Shown one piece after another: positions 17,842 to 25,527 of a stretch of DNA of 48,310 nucleotides; position 1 is the stretch's first letter, and each line of letters begins with the position of its first letter. The translations under genes and the position numbers were made by a program. This stretch comes from Gemmatimonadaceae bacterium (GTDB lineage: Bacteria > Gemmatimonadota > Gemmatimonadetes > Gemmatimonadales > Gemmatimonadaceae), in assembly GCA_014379205.1 (NCBI GenBank), contig JACMME010000112.1, positions 1 to 48,310 of the forward strand, written 5' to 3'. The notes beneath the pieces are model-generated. The model worked only from the letters and a program-made list of their open reading frames with translations, had not been told where the DNA came from and made no database searches.

Positions 17842-19590
17842 GTGCGGAACCTTCGATCCTACACTCCAGCCGTCGTCCTGGCTGCATCGCTTCTGCTGAC
17901 GTTGACGGCTACTTCTCTCGTTCTCGCTACTGGCCGAGCGCGCGCCCGTGCGCGCTTCGAGAGCGCGGTACGAGCAACGCGTGATCGCGTTACGACGCGA
18001 ATGGACACGTACAGCGCCATATTGCGCGGTGCAAGCGGCCTTTTCGCGGCAGGCCCAGTCTCGCAGACCGAGTTTCGCGCATATGCCGCGCAGCTGGATA
18101 TCCGCCATCGCTATCCAGGAATCCAGGGAATCGGCTTCAGCAAGCGTCTCTCGGCGCGAGGCCAGGACTCGCTCTCTGCTGGTCTGAGGACGTCCGGAAG
18201 ATCGTCCTTTCCCGTATGGCCCGACTCGGCACGCGACCAGTACTACCCCACCATCTATCTCGAGCCGCGGGATAGGAGAAACGAGCCTGCGATCGGGTTC
18301 GACATGTTTACGGAGCCCACCCGCCGACTCGCCATGGAGCGCGCGAGGGATTCCGGGCTACCTTCGGTGTCCGGGAAAGTCATCCTTGTACAGGATCCAG
18401 ACGGATACCAGCAAACCGGCTTCCTGATGTACTTTCCCGTCTATCGCCAAGGGCAGATACCCCCAAGTGTAGCGGAGCGTCGAGCCGCTCTGGAAGGATT
18501 TGTTTTCAGCCCTTTCCGGTCAGACGACGTGTTCGCCGGAATTTTCGGTTCGGAGCGCCACCCGGACGTCGGCTTTCGCGTTTACGACGGTCCCCGCGCC
18601 GCACCAGAGAACCTTCTGCACGATTCCAGGCTGACAGTTGGCGGCTCGCGAGATACCACCGATCAGTCGGGATCGTCGTCGATAATCATAGCCGGCCGCA
18701 TGTGGACGCTGGGGTTTGTGTCTCTCGCCGACGACTGGATAAGGCGAATGCTCGCACCCGCAATGGCACTCTTTGGACTCGTGGTAAGCTTTGTATTGTA
18801 TGTACTTACGCGCTCCGAAGTCCTGGCTCGCAAGGCGGCGGAGCGCAGTGAGGCGGTGCGCGCCCGCTTTTACGCCGCCATGAGCCATGAGCTCCGTACT
18901 CCGCTAAATGCGGTGATCGGATACAACCAACTTCTCCTCGAAGGCATATACGGGCCTCTTGAGAAAAAGCATGAAACAGGTATCGAGCGTAGCCAGAAGG
19001 CGGCCAAGCATCTGCTGGAGCTCGTGAACGATGTGCTGGACCTCAGCAAGATCGAAGCGGGAAAAATCGACGTGCAGATCGAATCAGTGGACATTCCAGC
19101 TTTGATGGAAGATCTGTTCACGACGATTAAACCCATGGCTGAGGCTTCCGATTCTGAAGTGACGCTGGTGTGCGAGGACTGCGGCAATGGAGTTCAAACC
19201 GACCCACGCCGCGTCAGGCAGATCGTTCTGAACCTGCTTTCCAACGCGACCAAGTTTGGTTCGGGAAAGCCAATTACCGTTCGCTGTACGAAGGCCGAGG
19301 GGGATGGGGTGCTTGTGTCGGTGACAGACCAGGGATCCGGAATCCCGGATAAGGAGCTGCACCGGATCTTCGAGGAATTCGTTCAGATGCAATCCGTCAA
19401 GCTCGGAGGCACCGGACTTGGCCTTCCGATATCGCGACGTCTTGCTGAGGTGCTTGGAGGCAGGCTGGAGGTGGAGTCCAAAGTGGGAGCAGGTAGTACG
19501 TTCCGCCTTTTTCTTCCCAAGGAAGCTCCGTTGCGAAAGCGCGTAACAGACGCTGGGAGGAACGGTCGCCGCTCCGGCGAACTTCCGTAA
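17842..19590 (+). CDS. CHASE-domain sensor histidine kinase
   Basis: GTG 17842 follows the purine-rich GAGGGGGAGC. The 582-residue protein has TM1 at about 8-30, a periplasmic CHASE domain at about 60-270 (ATRDRVTTRMDTYSAILRG, then YPGIQGIGFSKRL), and TM2 at about 289-313. HisKA follows with His349 in FYAAMSHELRTPLNAVIGY, then HATPase_c with N box QIVLNLLSNATKFG, G1 TDQGSGIPDKEL and G2 GGTGLGLPISRRLAE. It should autophosphorylate on His349 in response to a small extracellular ligand. No response regulator is adjacent, so it is an orphan in this window. Confidence 0.93.
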   Translation: MRNLRSYTPAVVLAASLLLTLTATSLVLATGRARARARFESAVRATRDRVTTRMDTYSAILRGASGLFAAGPVSQTEFRAYAAQLDIRHRYPGIQGIGFSKRLSARGQDSLSAGLRTSGRSSFPVWPDSARDQYYPTIYLEPRDRRNEPAIGFDMFTEPTRRLAMERARDSGLPSVSGKVILVQDPDGYQQTGFLMYFPVYRQGQIPPSVAERRAALEGFVFSPFRSDDVFAGIFGSERHPDVGFRVYDGPRAAPENLLHDSRLTVGGSRDTTDQSGSSSIIIAGRMWTLGFVSLADDWIRRMLAPAMALFGLVVSFVLYVLTRSEVLARKAAERSEAVRARFYAAMSHELRTPLNAVIGYNQLLLEGIYGPLEKKHETGIERSQKAAKHLLELVNDVLDLSKIEAGKIDVQIESVDIPALMEDLFTTIKPMAEASDSEVTLVCEDCGNGVQTDPRRVRQIVLNLLSNATKFGSGKPITVRCTKAEGDGVLVSVTDQGSGIPDKELHRIFEEFVQMQSVKLGGTGLGLPISRRLAEVLGGRLEVESKVGAGSTFRLFLPKEAPLRKRVTDAGRNGRRSGELP

Positions 19591-19822
19591 GCTGAGACCC
19601 GGCCATTGACTGCTCGGGCGTGTAAATGCTTTAACGGCCGAACTTTGCGTTTTGACAGTTTTTACGGTTTCAGGCGTTGGCAATGTAGCACCTTCTCTGA
19701 TAATGCTCCATGAATTCCGCTCGCGTAGCGCGTATCGGCCATGTGCCAGGTAGATCACCGTATACCAGGATTGGACTGGTCAAGAATCTTCTGCCAGTTA
19801 CCGCCTGCTCCCGAACGATTTA

Positions 19823-21769
19823 ATGACTCAAATCTCGCTTTCTGGCGTCGCTGTGGAGTTCGGCGCCACCAAACTTCTCCAGGATGTGACCTTTACGGTT
19901 GGAAAGGGAGAGCGTTGGGGAATCGTAGGGCGCAACGGCAGCGGGAAGACAACGCTTTTCAACCTCATTACCGGTAGCCTTCTGCCTACCCGTGGCGCTG
20001 TAGCCAGGGATCCGGCACTGCGTGTCTCCCTACTCGAGCAGCACCGCGAATTCGAGGGTGCCACTACGGTTTGGACAGCAGCTGCTGGACAGTTCGCCGA
20101 TCTTCTTGCTCTGGAAATCTCGCTCGCTGATCAGGCCTCGAAGCTCGGCGAGATGGGCGAAGCCTCCACTCCTCAAATGCTTGCTCGCTACGACCGGGAT
20201 CTGGATCGGTTCGGTCGCGAGGGTGGTTACACTTTTGCGCCACGCGTGGACGCGGTTCTGCACGGTCTGGGATTCGACCCGGTGGGCGCGCGTACTCGCC
20301 CAATATCCGCGTTGAGCGGTGGCGAGCGAGGTCGTGTTGGCCTGGCTCGCCAGTTGGTGGCGCCGGCCGATGTCCTTCTCCTGGATGAGCCAACCAACCA
20401 TCTGGACTTGGACACTGCGCAGTGGCTAGAGCAACATCTTTGCGCCACTGACGAGACAGTGCTCTTGATAAGTCACGATCGCGCCTTCCTCGAGGCCACC
20501 GTCGACCATATCCTGCACCTCGAAGGCGATACGGCGATTCCGTATTCCGGAACTTACTCCGAATTCATCGCACAGCGTGCAGAACGTCGCTTGGCTCTCC
20601 AACGAGCTCTCAGTCAGCAAAAACGAACTGTTGCAAAGGAGGAGGACTACATCCGACGCAACATCGCCGGTCAGAACTCGAAACAGGCGAAAGGACGGCG
20701 CAAGCGACTCGAAAGGCTCCCACGACTCAGCCCTCCTCCTTCCGGTGAAGATTCGATGGCGCTGCGACTCGAGGCCGGCGCGCGCGGGGGCGATCAGGTA
20801 GTCGTGGCGGAAAAAGTGAGGCTCTCGATCGGAGACCGCGTTCTCATCGACGACTTTTCTGCGCGTGCGGCGCGCGGGGACGTGGTGGGACTGTTGGGCC
20901 CAAACGGAGCCGGCAAATCGACCCTCTTGCGCGCCCTGGTTGGCGAGCGGCCTGTGGATTCGGGGGATCTCAGGCTGGGCGGGTCGATCACGGCGGCGTA
21001 CTACCGGCAGGATCTCGCCCAGGTTCCGGTCGACACGACGCTGTATGACATTATCAATGACCTGCGTCCAATGTGGGGGCGGGGCGCGATCCAGAGTCAT
21101 CTCGCCCGCTTTGGCTTCTCGGGCGACTCGGTAATGCGGACCGCGGCCAACCTGTCCGGCGGTGAGCGCGCCCGGGTGGCGCTCGCGATGATCATGCTTT
21201 CCCGCGCCAATCTACTGCTCCTGGATGAGCCAACCAACCACCTCGACGTTGAATCCGTTGAGGCGCTTGAAGATGCGGTCGAGCAGTACGGTGGGACAAC
21301 GATACTCGTCAGCCACGATCGCGCGCTCCTCCGGGCTCTTGCCTCCCGGATCTGGATTCTGCACGACCGGCGGATAACCGTCTTTGATGGAAGCTTCGCC
21401 GAGTGGGAGACCGCGAGCGCCGAGCGCGAGCGCGCAGCAGCGGTTGCCTCGGAAGAGGAGGAAACACTCCGGAGGGTACACGAGCGTGCTAAGACCAGAC
21501 GGCGGGTGGATGGCCGAAAGGGTAGCCATGATGCGGTAATCGGCGCTCGCCGGAAGGTAGAAGTGGCAGAGACGGAGGTCGGCCGATTGGAGGAAGTCGT
21601 ATTGCAGCTGACCAGTACGCTCGAGGATCCGGCGCTCTATGCTACCGCCGACGGAGGGAAAAGAGCCGCCAACCTGGGAAGCGAGCTTGAACGTGCCAAG
21701 TTGGCGCTTGACTCGGCAATCGCTCGCTGGTCGGCCGCGACAGAAGAGTTGGAATCGGCCCAACTCTGA
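19823..21769 (+). CDS. ABC-F family ATPase (Uup/EttA-like)
   Basis: The 648-residue soluble protein has two ABC cassettes and no TM segments. Cassette 1 has Walker A GRNGSGKTT, signature LSGGERGR and Walker B LLLDEPTNHLDLD; cassette 2 has GPNGAGKST, LSGGERAR and LLLDEPTNHLDVE. The linker between them (LALQRALSQQKRTVAKEEDYI) is the charged helical P-site tRNA-interaction region of ABC-F proteins. The C-terminal 100 residues form a predicted coiled coil as in Uup. These ATPases act on ribosomes or branched DNA; which subfamily this is cannot be settled by eye. Confidence 0.93.
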   Translation: MTQISLSGVAVEFGATKLLQDVTFTVGKGERWGIVGRNGSGKTTLFNLITGSLLPTRGAVARDPALRVSLLEQHREFEGATTVWTAAAGQFADLLALEISLADQASKLGEMGEASTPQMLARYDRDLDRFGREGGYTFAPRVDAVLHGLGFDPVGARTRPISALSGGERGRVGLARQLVAPADVLLLDEPTNHLDLDTAQWLEQHLCATDETVLLISHDRAFLEATVDHILHLEGDTAIPYSGTYSEFIAQRAERRLALQRALSQQKRTVAKEEDYIRRNIAGQNSKQAKGRRKRLERLPRLSPPPSGEDSMALRLEAGARGGDQVVVAEKVRLSIGDRVLIDDFSARAARGDVVGLLGPNGAGKSTLLRALVGERPVDSGDLRLGGSITAAYYRQDLAQVPVDTTLYDIINDLRPMWGRGAIQSHLARFGFSGDSVMRTAANLSGGERARVALAMIMLSRANLLLLDEPTNHLDVESVEALEDAVEQYGGTTILVSHDRALLRALASRIWILHDRRITVFDGSFAEWETASAERERAAAVASEEEETLRRVHERAKTRRRVDGRKGSHDAVIGARRKVEVAETEVGRLEEVVLQLTSTLEDPALYATADGGKRAANLGSELERAKLALDSAIARWSAATEELESAQL

Positions 21770-22198
21770 AGTCGGCCGACTGGCCGTCTGTCGGGAGTGG
21801 GGGTTGGGGGATAGGGAGTTACGGTGCTCTACCCCACCATGAGCGACCTGGATGTTTCGCACTGCCTTGAACGGCTCCGCCCCGCTTCGAGGAACAGAAC
21901 GGACATCCACGCGGACCGCAAGGAATCCTCCTCAATGTCAGCCGACCATTGGTCGGCTTGGAAAGCCCGCAAAAGCGCATGCCTAGATGCCCTTCTGGCC
22001 AGCAAACTAACACGCTTACGGACGCTGTGGGCACGCCGGTGCTGCTAGGTTTTGCGCCGAACTATATGCCTTATAACGGTTTGCGTTACACCGTTATATA
22101 TGCTGGCGGCTACCGTACCAGCAAATATCACCGTTGCTTGACAGCCAGCATATATTATGGCCGAAATTTACTTATAGGCTCATCCAGGGCGGGCCGTA
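21770..22198. promoter_or_regulatory. Regulatory region with several dyads upstream of the GAF-AAA+ gene
   Basis: No gene was recognised in this 429-bp stretch. It contains a 19-bp perfect palindrome (21940-21958, arms AGCCGACCA/TGGTCGGCT), a 9-bp perfect inverted repeat (TATAACGGT 22072-22080 / ACCGTTATA 22090-22098), and a 12-bp perfect inverted repeat (22096-22107 / 22144-22155). TTGACA at 22138-22143 abuts the last arm, but no well-spaced -10 was found. The part from about 22060 to 22180 is clearly more AT-rich than its surroundings. Confidence 0.55.
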
Positions 22199-23803
22199 AT
22201 GGAGTTATTGCTCGAAATTTGGCGAGAAGTCTGCCGTCACCCGGCGCTCGACGAGTCACTCGCGCGCATCGCCGCCCTGCTGTCCGCACACCTGCCTCCC
22301 GGCGAAGTTCTGGTTCGGCGGCTTGATCCAGAGCGTTCCCTGGTAGAGACCGTCGCAATAGCCAATTTGGCGGGTCCCGAGCACAGTGAGCCCGCTCGAA
22401 CCGAGTGCTCGGCTGGTCAAATACATTCCCTCCTCGCTTGGTGTAGAGCTGGTCGGGTGCGGCGAGCTACTCTCGGTGACCGGGACGCTCTTCTGGCTCT
22501 GCTGGCGTCTCCAGCTACCGAGGGATCCATCATAGCAGGCCCTCTGTCCCTAGAAGACCGGCCTCTCGGAGCGTTGCTCGTTACTGCTCAGCCGGGGCAG
22601 TTGGACGGGCGCCACGAGGCGCTCATTCAATCCTTGCGTGAGCCTGTAAGCGTAGCGCTGACAAACGATTCACGCTTGCGGGAGGGTGCGCGTCAACGCG
22701 AAGTGCTGGACGCGGACAAGCGCTGGCTCCTGCTCCGGCTCGATCGGGAGGAGATCGCTGATGCGGTCATCGGAGCCGATGGAGGCCTGCGCGACGTTAT
22801 GGAGCGAGTCGATCAGATCGCTGCAACCGACACACCTGTACTGCTTTACGGCGAGAGGGGTACCGGGAGAGAGGTAATCGCGCGAGCAATCCACGGGCGT
22901 TCGCGGCGCGCGACCGGGCCCGTGGTCAGAGTAAACTGCGCTGCGCTAACCCCAGCGCTTGCGGAAGCGGAACTGTTCGGTCAGGAGCGGGGTGCCCAGA
23001 CAGGCGGCGGTGTTGCCCGGAAGGGGTGGTTCGAGCGTGCCGATGGGGGTACGCTATTCCTGGACGAGGCGTCCGCGCTGCCTGAAGGGGCTCAGGAGAG
23101 CATCGTGCGCATATTGACGGACGGCAGCTTTGAGCGAATTGGAGGATCCCGCAGCGTTACTGTGGACCTCCGGATCATGGCGGCGACGCACCAGGATCTC
23201 GCTGAGCTGGTCGAGCAAGGGGAGTTCCGGGAAGATCTGTGGCAGCGGCTGGGAGTGTCCACAATTCGGCTACCGGCACTGCGAGAACGGCTGACCGACA
23301 TTCCGGCGCTTGCGGCTCACTTTGCCTGGCGTGCCGGAAAACGGTTGACCGGCATGCCACTTTCGCCCTCCCTTGGAGATATAGATGCGCTGGTAGCGTA
23401 TCCCTGGCCGGGCAACATTCCCGAGCTTGCCGCTGTGGTCGAGCGGGCGGCGATTCTCGGAGACGGGCGTTCGCTCGATGTGGCTGCGGCACTGGGCCAG
23501 AAATCGCCCGTCAGATCCGAGCGCGGTCAGGCGCGGCGACTCCAGACGGAAAGGGTGGTGGAGCGGGCGACGCAGCTAGCCGACTCGTTCGCTTCGGCGG
23601 AAGTCCTCCCCCTCGATGCCGCGATGGCGAAGCATATCGAAAGCGCGCTGGAGATCTCTCACGGCCAAATTGAGGGCTCCGACGGCGCGGCTGCCCTGCT
23701 GGGAATCAATCCCCATACGCTCAGGGCGCGGATGAGAAAGCTGGGGGTGGAATGGGTGCGCTTCCGGGAGGAGGGTGGTGCGGGTATGAAGGGAGCGTCT
23801 TAA
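22199..23803 (+). CDS. GAF-AAA+-Fis regulator with altered ATPase and sigma54-contact motifs
   Basis: The layout is that of an NtrC-family activator: a GAF-like sensor domain at about 1-165, an AAA+ domain at about 195-430 (VNCAAL, FLDEASAL with D289-E290, and arginine-finger region FREDLWQRLGVSTIRLPALR), and a Fis-type HTH at about 490-530 (GAAALLGINPHTLRARMRKLG). Two core motifs deviate: Walker A reads GERGTGRE with Arg224 in place of Lys, and the sigma54-contact loop GAFTGA reads GAQTGG (265-270). It may still bind DNA but is unlikely to remodel sigma54 holoenzyme normally. It stands alone, preceded by a dyad-rich region. Confidence 0.88.
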   Translation: MELLLEIWREVCRHPALDESLARIAALLSAHLPPGEVLVRRLDPERSLVETVAIANLAGPEHSEPARTECSAGQIHSLLAWCRAGRVRRATLGDRDALLALLASPATEGSIIAGPLSLEDRPLGALLVTAQPGQLDGRHEALIQSLREPVSVALTNDSRLREGARQREVLDADKRWLLLRLDREEIADAVIGADGGLRDVMERVDQIAATDTPVLLYGERGTGREVIARAIHGRSRRATGPVVRVNCAALTPALAEAELFGQERGAQTGGGVARKGWFERADGGTLFLDEASALPEGAQESIVRILTDGSFERIGGSRSVTVDLRIMAATHQDLAELVEQGEFREDLWQRLGVSTIRLPALRERLTDIPALAAHFAWRAGKRLTGMPLSPSLGDIDALVAYPWPGNIPELAAVVERAAILGDGRSLDVAAALGQKSPVRSERGQARRLQTERVVERATQLADSFASAEVLPLDAAMAKHIESALEISHGQIEGSDGAAALLGINPHTLRARMRKLGVEWVRFREEGGAGMKGAS

Positions 23804-23804
23804 A

Positions 23805-23965
23805 GGGACAGGTACCAGGGACCAGGTACCAGGGACCAGGAACCAGGGACCAGGAACGAAGAACAAGGAACGCCGGTTAGGGATTGAGGACTCAGGAAAC
23901 GGAGAACCAAGCCTCAGCTTCCAGTCCCTGGTTCCTGGCCCCTGGTTCCTGGTCCCCGGTCCCTG
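23805..23965. repeat. Heptamer repeat locus B (GGACCAG/GAACCAG) with inverted counterpart
   Basis: Ten consecutive 7-bp units run from 23805 to 23874, starting right after the stop codon of the GAF-AAA+ gene (GGGACAG, GTACCAG, GGACCAG and variants). The opposite-sense array CTGGTTC/CTGGCCC/CTGGTCC lies at 23921-23965. The halves pair into a long stem with a loop of about 45 nt between two convergent genes. A bidirectional terminator or REP-like role is inferred. Confidence 0.85.
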
Positions 23966-23970
23966 ATAGC

Positions 23971-24477
23971 TCACTCCCCCAGCGTCGGTTCGTACACCGC
24001 GTCCTCATCCCTCACCAAATGAGAATTTCGCTCGAGCGCCCGGGCGCACGTGTTCCACCGGAGAATGGCATCGTCGTTCCCCGCCGGTCTGATCGCCTCG
24101 GCCCTTTCATACCATTCCATGGCTTCACGAAGCCAGTCGTAAGCGGCAAAACCGGCGCCAGGCGTCCCACTCGTTAGCTGAGCGACGCCCCGACGCTCGC
24201 AGATGATGCCGGCGTAGTAAGCCCGCCTATAATCGTCTCGGATGCGGGGGAGCACTTCCCGGGCGCGCGCGACTCCTCCTGAAATCCCTTCTCTAAACTG
24301 GTCCGTCAACGCCAGCAACAGGTCTACCAGGGCCGCCTGATTCTCAGGATCGACCTCGAGCACGTCCAGGCAAATACTTTCTGCCGCCCACGGCTGGTTG
24401 AGGAAGCGATATCTCTCCGCTTTCTCGATAGCGCGAGCGATGCCCGCCTTTGAGATGGGTTTAGGTTCCAAGTTCAT
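23971..24477 (-). CDS. TPR-like protein of unknown function
   Basis: The 168-residue soluble, helix-rich protein contains TPR-like pairs such as YRFLNQPWAAESICLDVL followed by EVDPENQAALVDLLLALTD, and a later WYERAEAIRPAGNDDAILRW. No catalytic motif or signal peptide is visible. It is flanked on both sides by heptamer repeat loci (B and C) and convergent to the GAF-AAA+ regulator gene. Function unknown. Confidence 0.7.
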   Translation of the reverse strand: MNLEPKPISKAGIARAIEKAERYRFLNQPWAAESICLDVLEVDPENQAALVDLLLALTDQFREGISGGVARAREVLPRIRDDYRRAYYAGIICERRGVAQLTSGTPGAGFAAYDWLREAMEWYERAEAIRPAGNDDAILRWNTCARALERNSHLVRDEDAVYEPTLGE

Positions 24478-24509
24478 GATGCCCTTGGGGTTGAGTCATT
24501 TAGTAAGCT

Positions 24510-24694
24510 GGGATCGGGGATCGGGAATCGGGAATCGGGGATCGGGAATCGGGAATCGCATACGTTGCCGATTCGCAATGTCGCCGAGGCGAGGTAGTTA
24601 AGGCTGACTCTCACTATTCCCCCTGTTCCACTAGCGATTTCCAATTCTCCATGCTGCTTCAATTCCCGATTCCCGATTCCCCATTCCCGATTTT
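24510..24694. repeat. Heptamer repeat locus C (GGAATCG/GGGATCG) with inverted counterpart
   Basis: Seven exact-period units (GGGATCG and GGAATCG mixed) fill 24510-24558. The complementary array (ATTCCCG-type units) lies at 24662-24694. Between them is about 100 bp without a recognisable gene. The locus lies between sdhB and the TPR gene, both on the minus strand. Confidence 0.85.
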
Positions 24695-24696
24695 GG

Positions 24697-25527
24697 CTAC
24701 CGCTTCCCACGCACCAGCCGGACTAGCCTGGCTATCGGGTCAAAGAACTCGTCCACCACCCTCTCCTTCAGTGGAATGATGGCGTTGTCGGTGATGGTGA
24801 TGTTCTCCGGACAGACAGCGGTGCAGCATTTCGTGATGTTGCAGTAGCCCACGCCGTGGGCTTCCTTGAGCTCGGCGATACGGTTTTCGGTATCAAGGGG
24901 GTGCATTTCCAGCGCGGCGACGTAGACCAGAAAGCGCGGGCCTATGAAAGAGTCGTGCTTGTGATGATCGCGCAGAACGTGGCAAACGTCCTGGCACAGA
25001 TAGCATTCGATGCACTTTCGGAACTCCTGAACCCGGCCGATATCGGCCTGCGCCATTCTCCAGGTACCGTCCGGTGCGTCTGGTGGACGTGGCTTGAAGC
25101 GCTTTATCCGCTTCTTTACGGTGAAGTTCCAGCTCACGTCAGTCACCAGATCGCGGACTGCCGGAAAGGCGCGCATCGGCTCAACGGTCACCGGCTCTTC
25201 CAGATTCAGGTCGTTCAGCCTCGTCATGCACATTAGACGGGGGTTGCCGTTCACTTCCGCCGAGCAGGATCCGCATTTCCCTGCCTTGCAATTCCAGCGG
25301 ACCGCCAGGTCATTGGCCTGGTCGGCCTGGATCTGATGGATGGCGTCAAGCACAACCATCCCCTCGGTCACCTGGGTCGTATAGTCCACCAGCTTGCCAC
25401 CGGTGGAATCACCGCGCCAGACGCGAAAGGTCGCGCGTCCTACCTGTTCCTGCTTGTGGCTGGCTGATTGTTTCTCCAGCTGTTCACCGGTGTCGGCAAA
25501 ATCCGGCTTGAGCGCTTCTACGGCCAT
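24697..25527 (-). CDS. sdhB: Succinate dehydrogenase iron-sulfur subunit
   Basis: The 276-residue protein carries the [2Fe-2S] ferredoxin-type motif in NCKAGKCGSCSAEV plus the later Cys of PRLMC. The second half has the two clusters of SdhB: CIECYLCQDVCHV and CNITKCCTAVCPENI for the [4Fe-4S] and [3Fe-4S] centres. It passes electrons from SdhA flavin to the membrane quinone site. The start overlaps the sdhA stop (TAATG, one shared base), as expected for coupled translation. The N-terminus is about 20 residues longer than in E. coli SdhB. Confidence 0.95.
   Translation of the reverse strand: MAVEALKPDFADTGEQLEKQSASHKQEQVGRATFRVWRGDSTGGKLVDYTTQVTEGMVVLDAIHQIQADQANDLAVRWNCKAGKCGSCSAEVNGNPRLMCMTRLNDLNLEEPVTVEPMRAFPAVRDLVTDVSWNFTVKKRIKRFKPRPPDAPDGTWRMAQADIGRVQEFRKCIECYLCQDVCHVLRDHHKHDSFIGPRFLVYVAALEMHPLDTENRIAELKEAHGVGYCNITKCCTAVCPENITITDNAIIPLKERVVDEFFDPIARLVRLVRGKR

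Noticed and set aside
19591-19822. Possible promoter (TTGACA near 19652) for the ABC-F gene
   Set aside because: No -10 box at a usable distance; nothing else recognised in this gap.
22199-23803. Annotation as a standard sigma54 activator
   Set aside because: GAFTGA and the Walker A lysine are both altered, so standard activity cannot be assumed.
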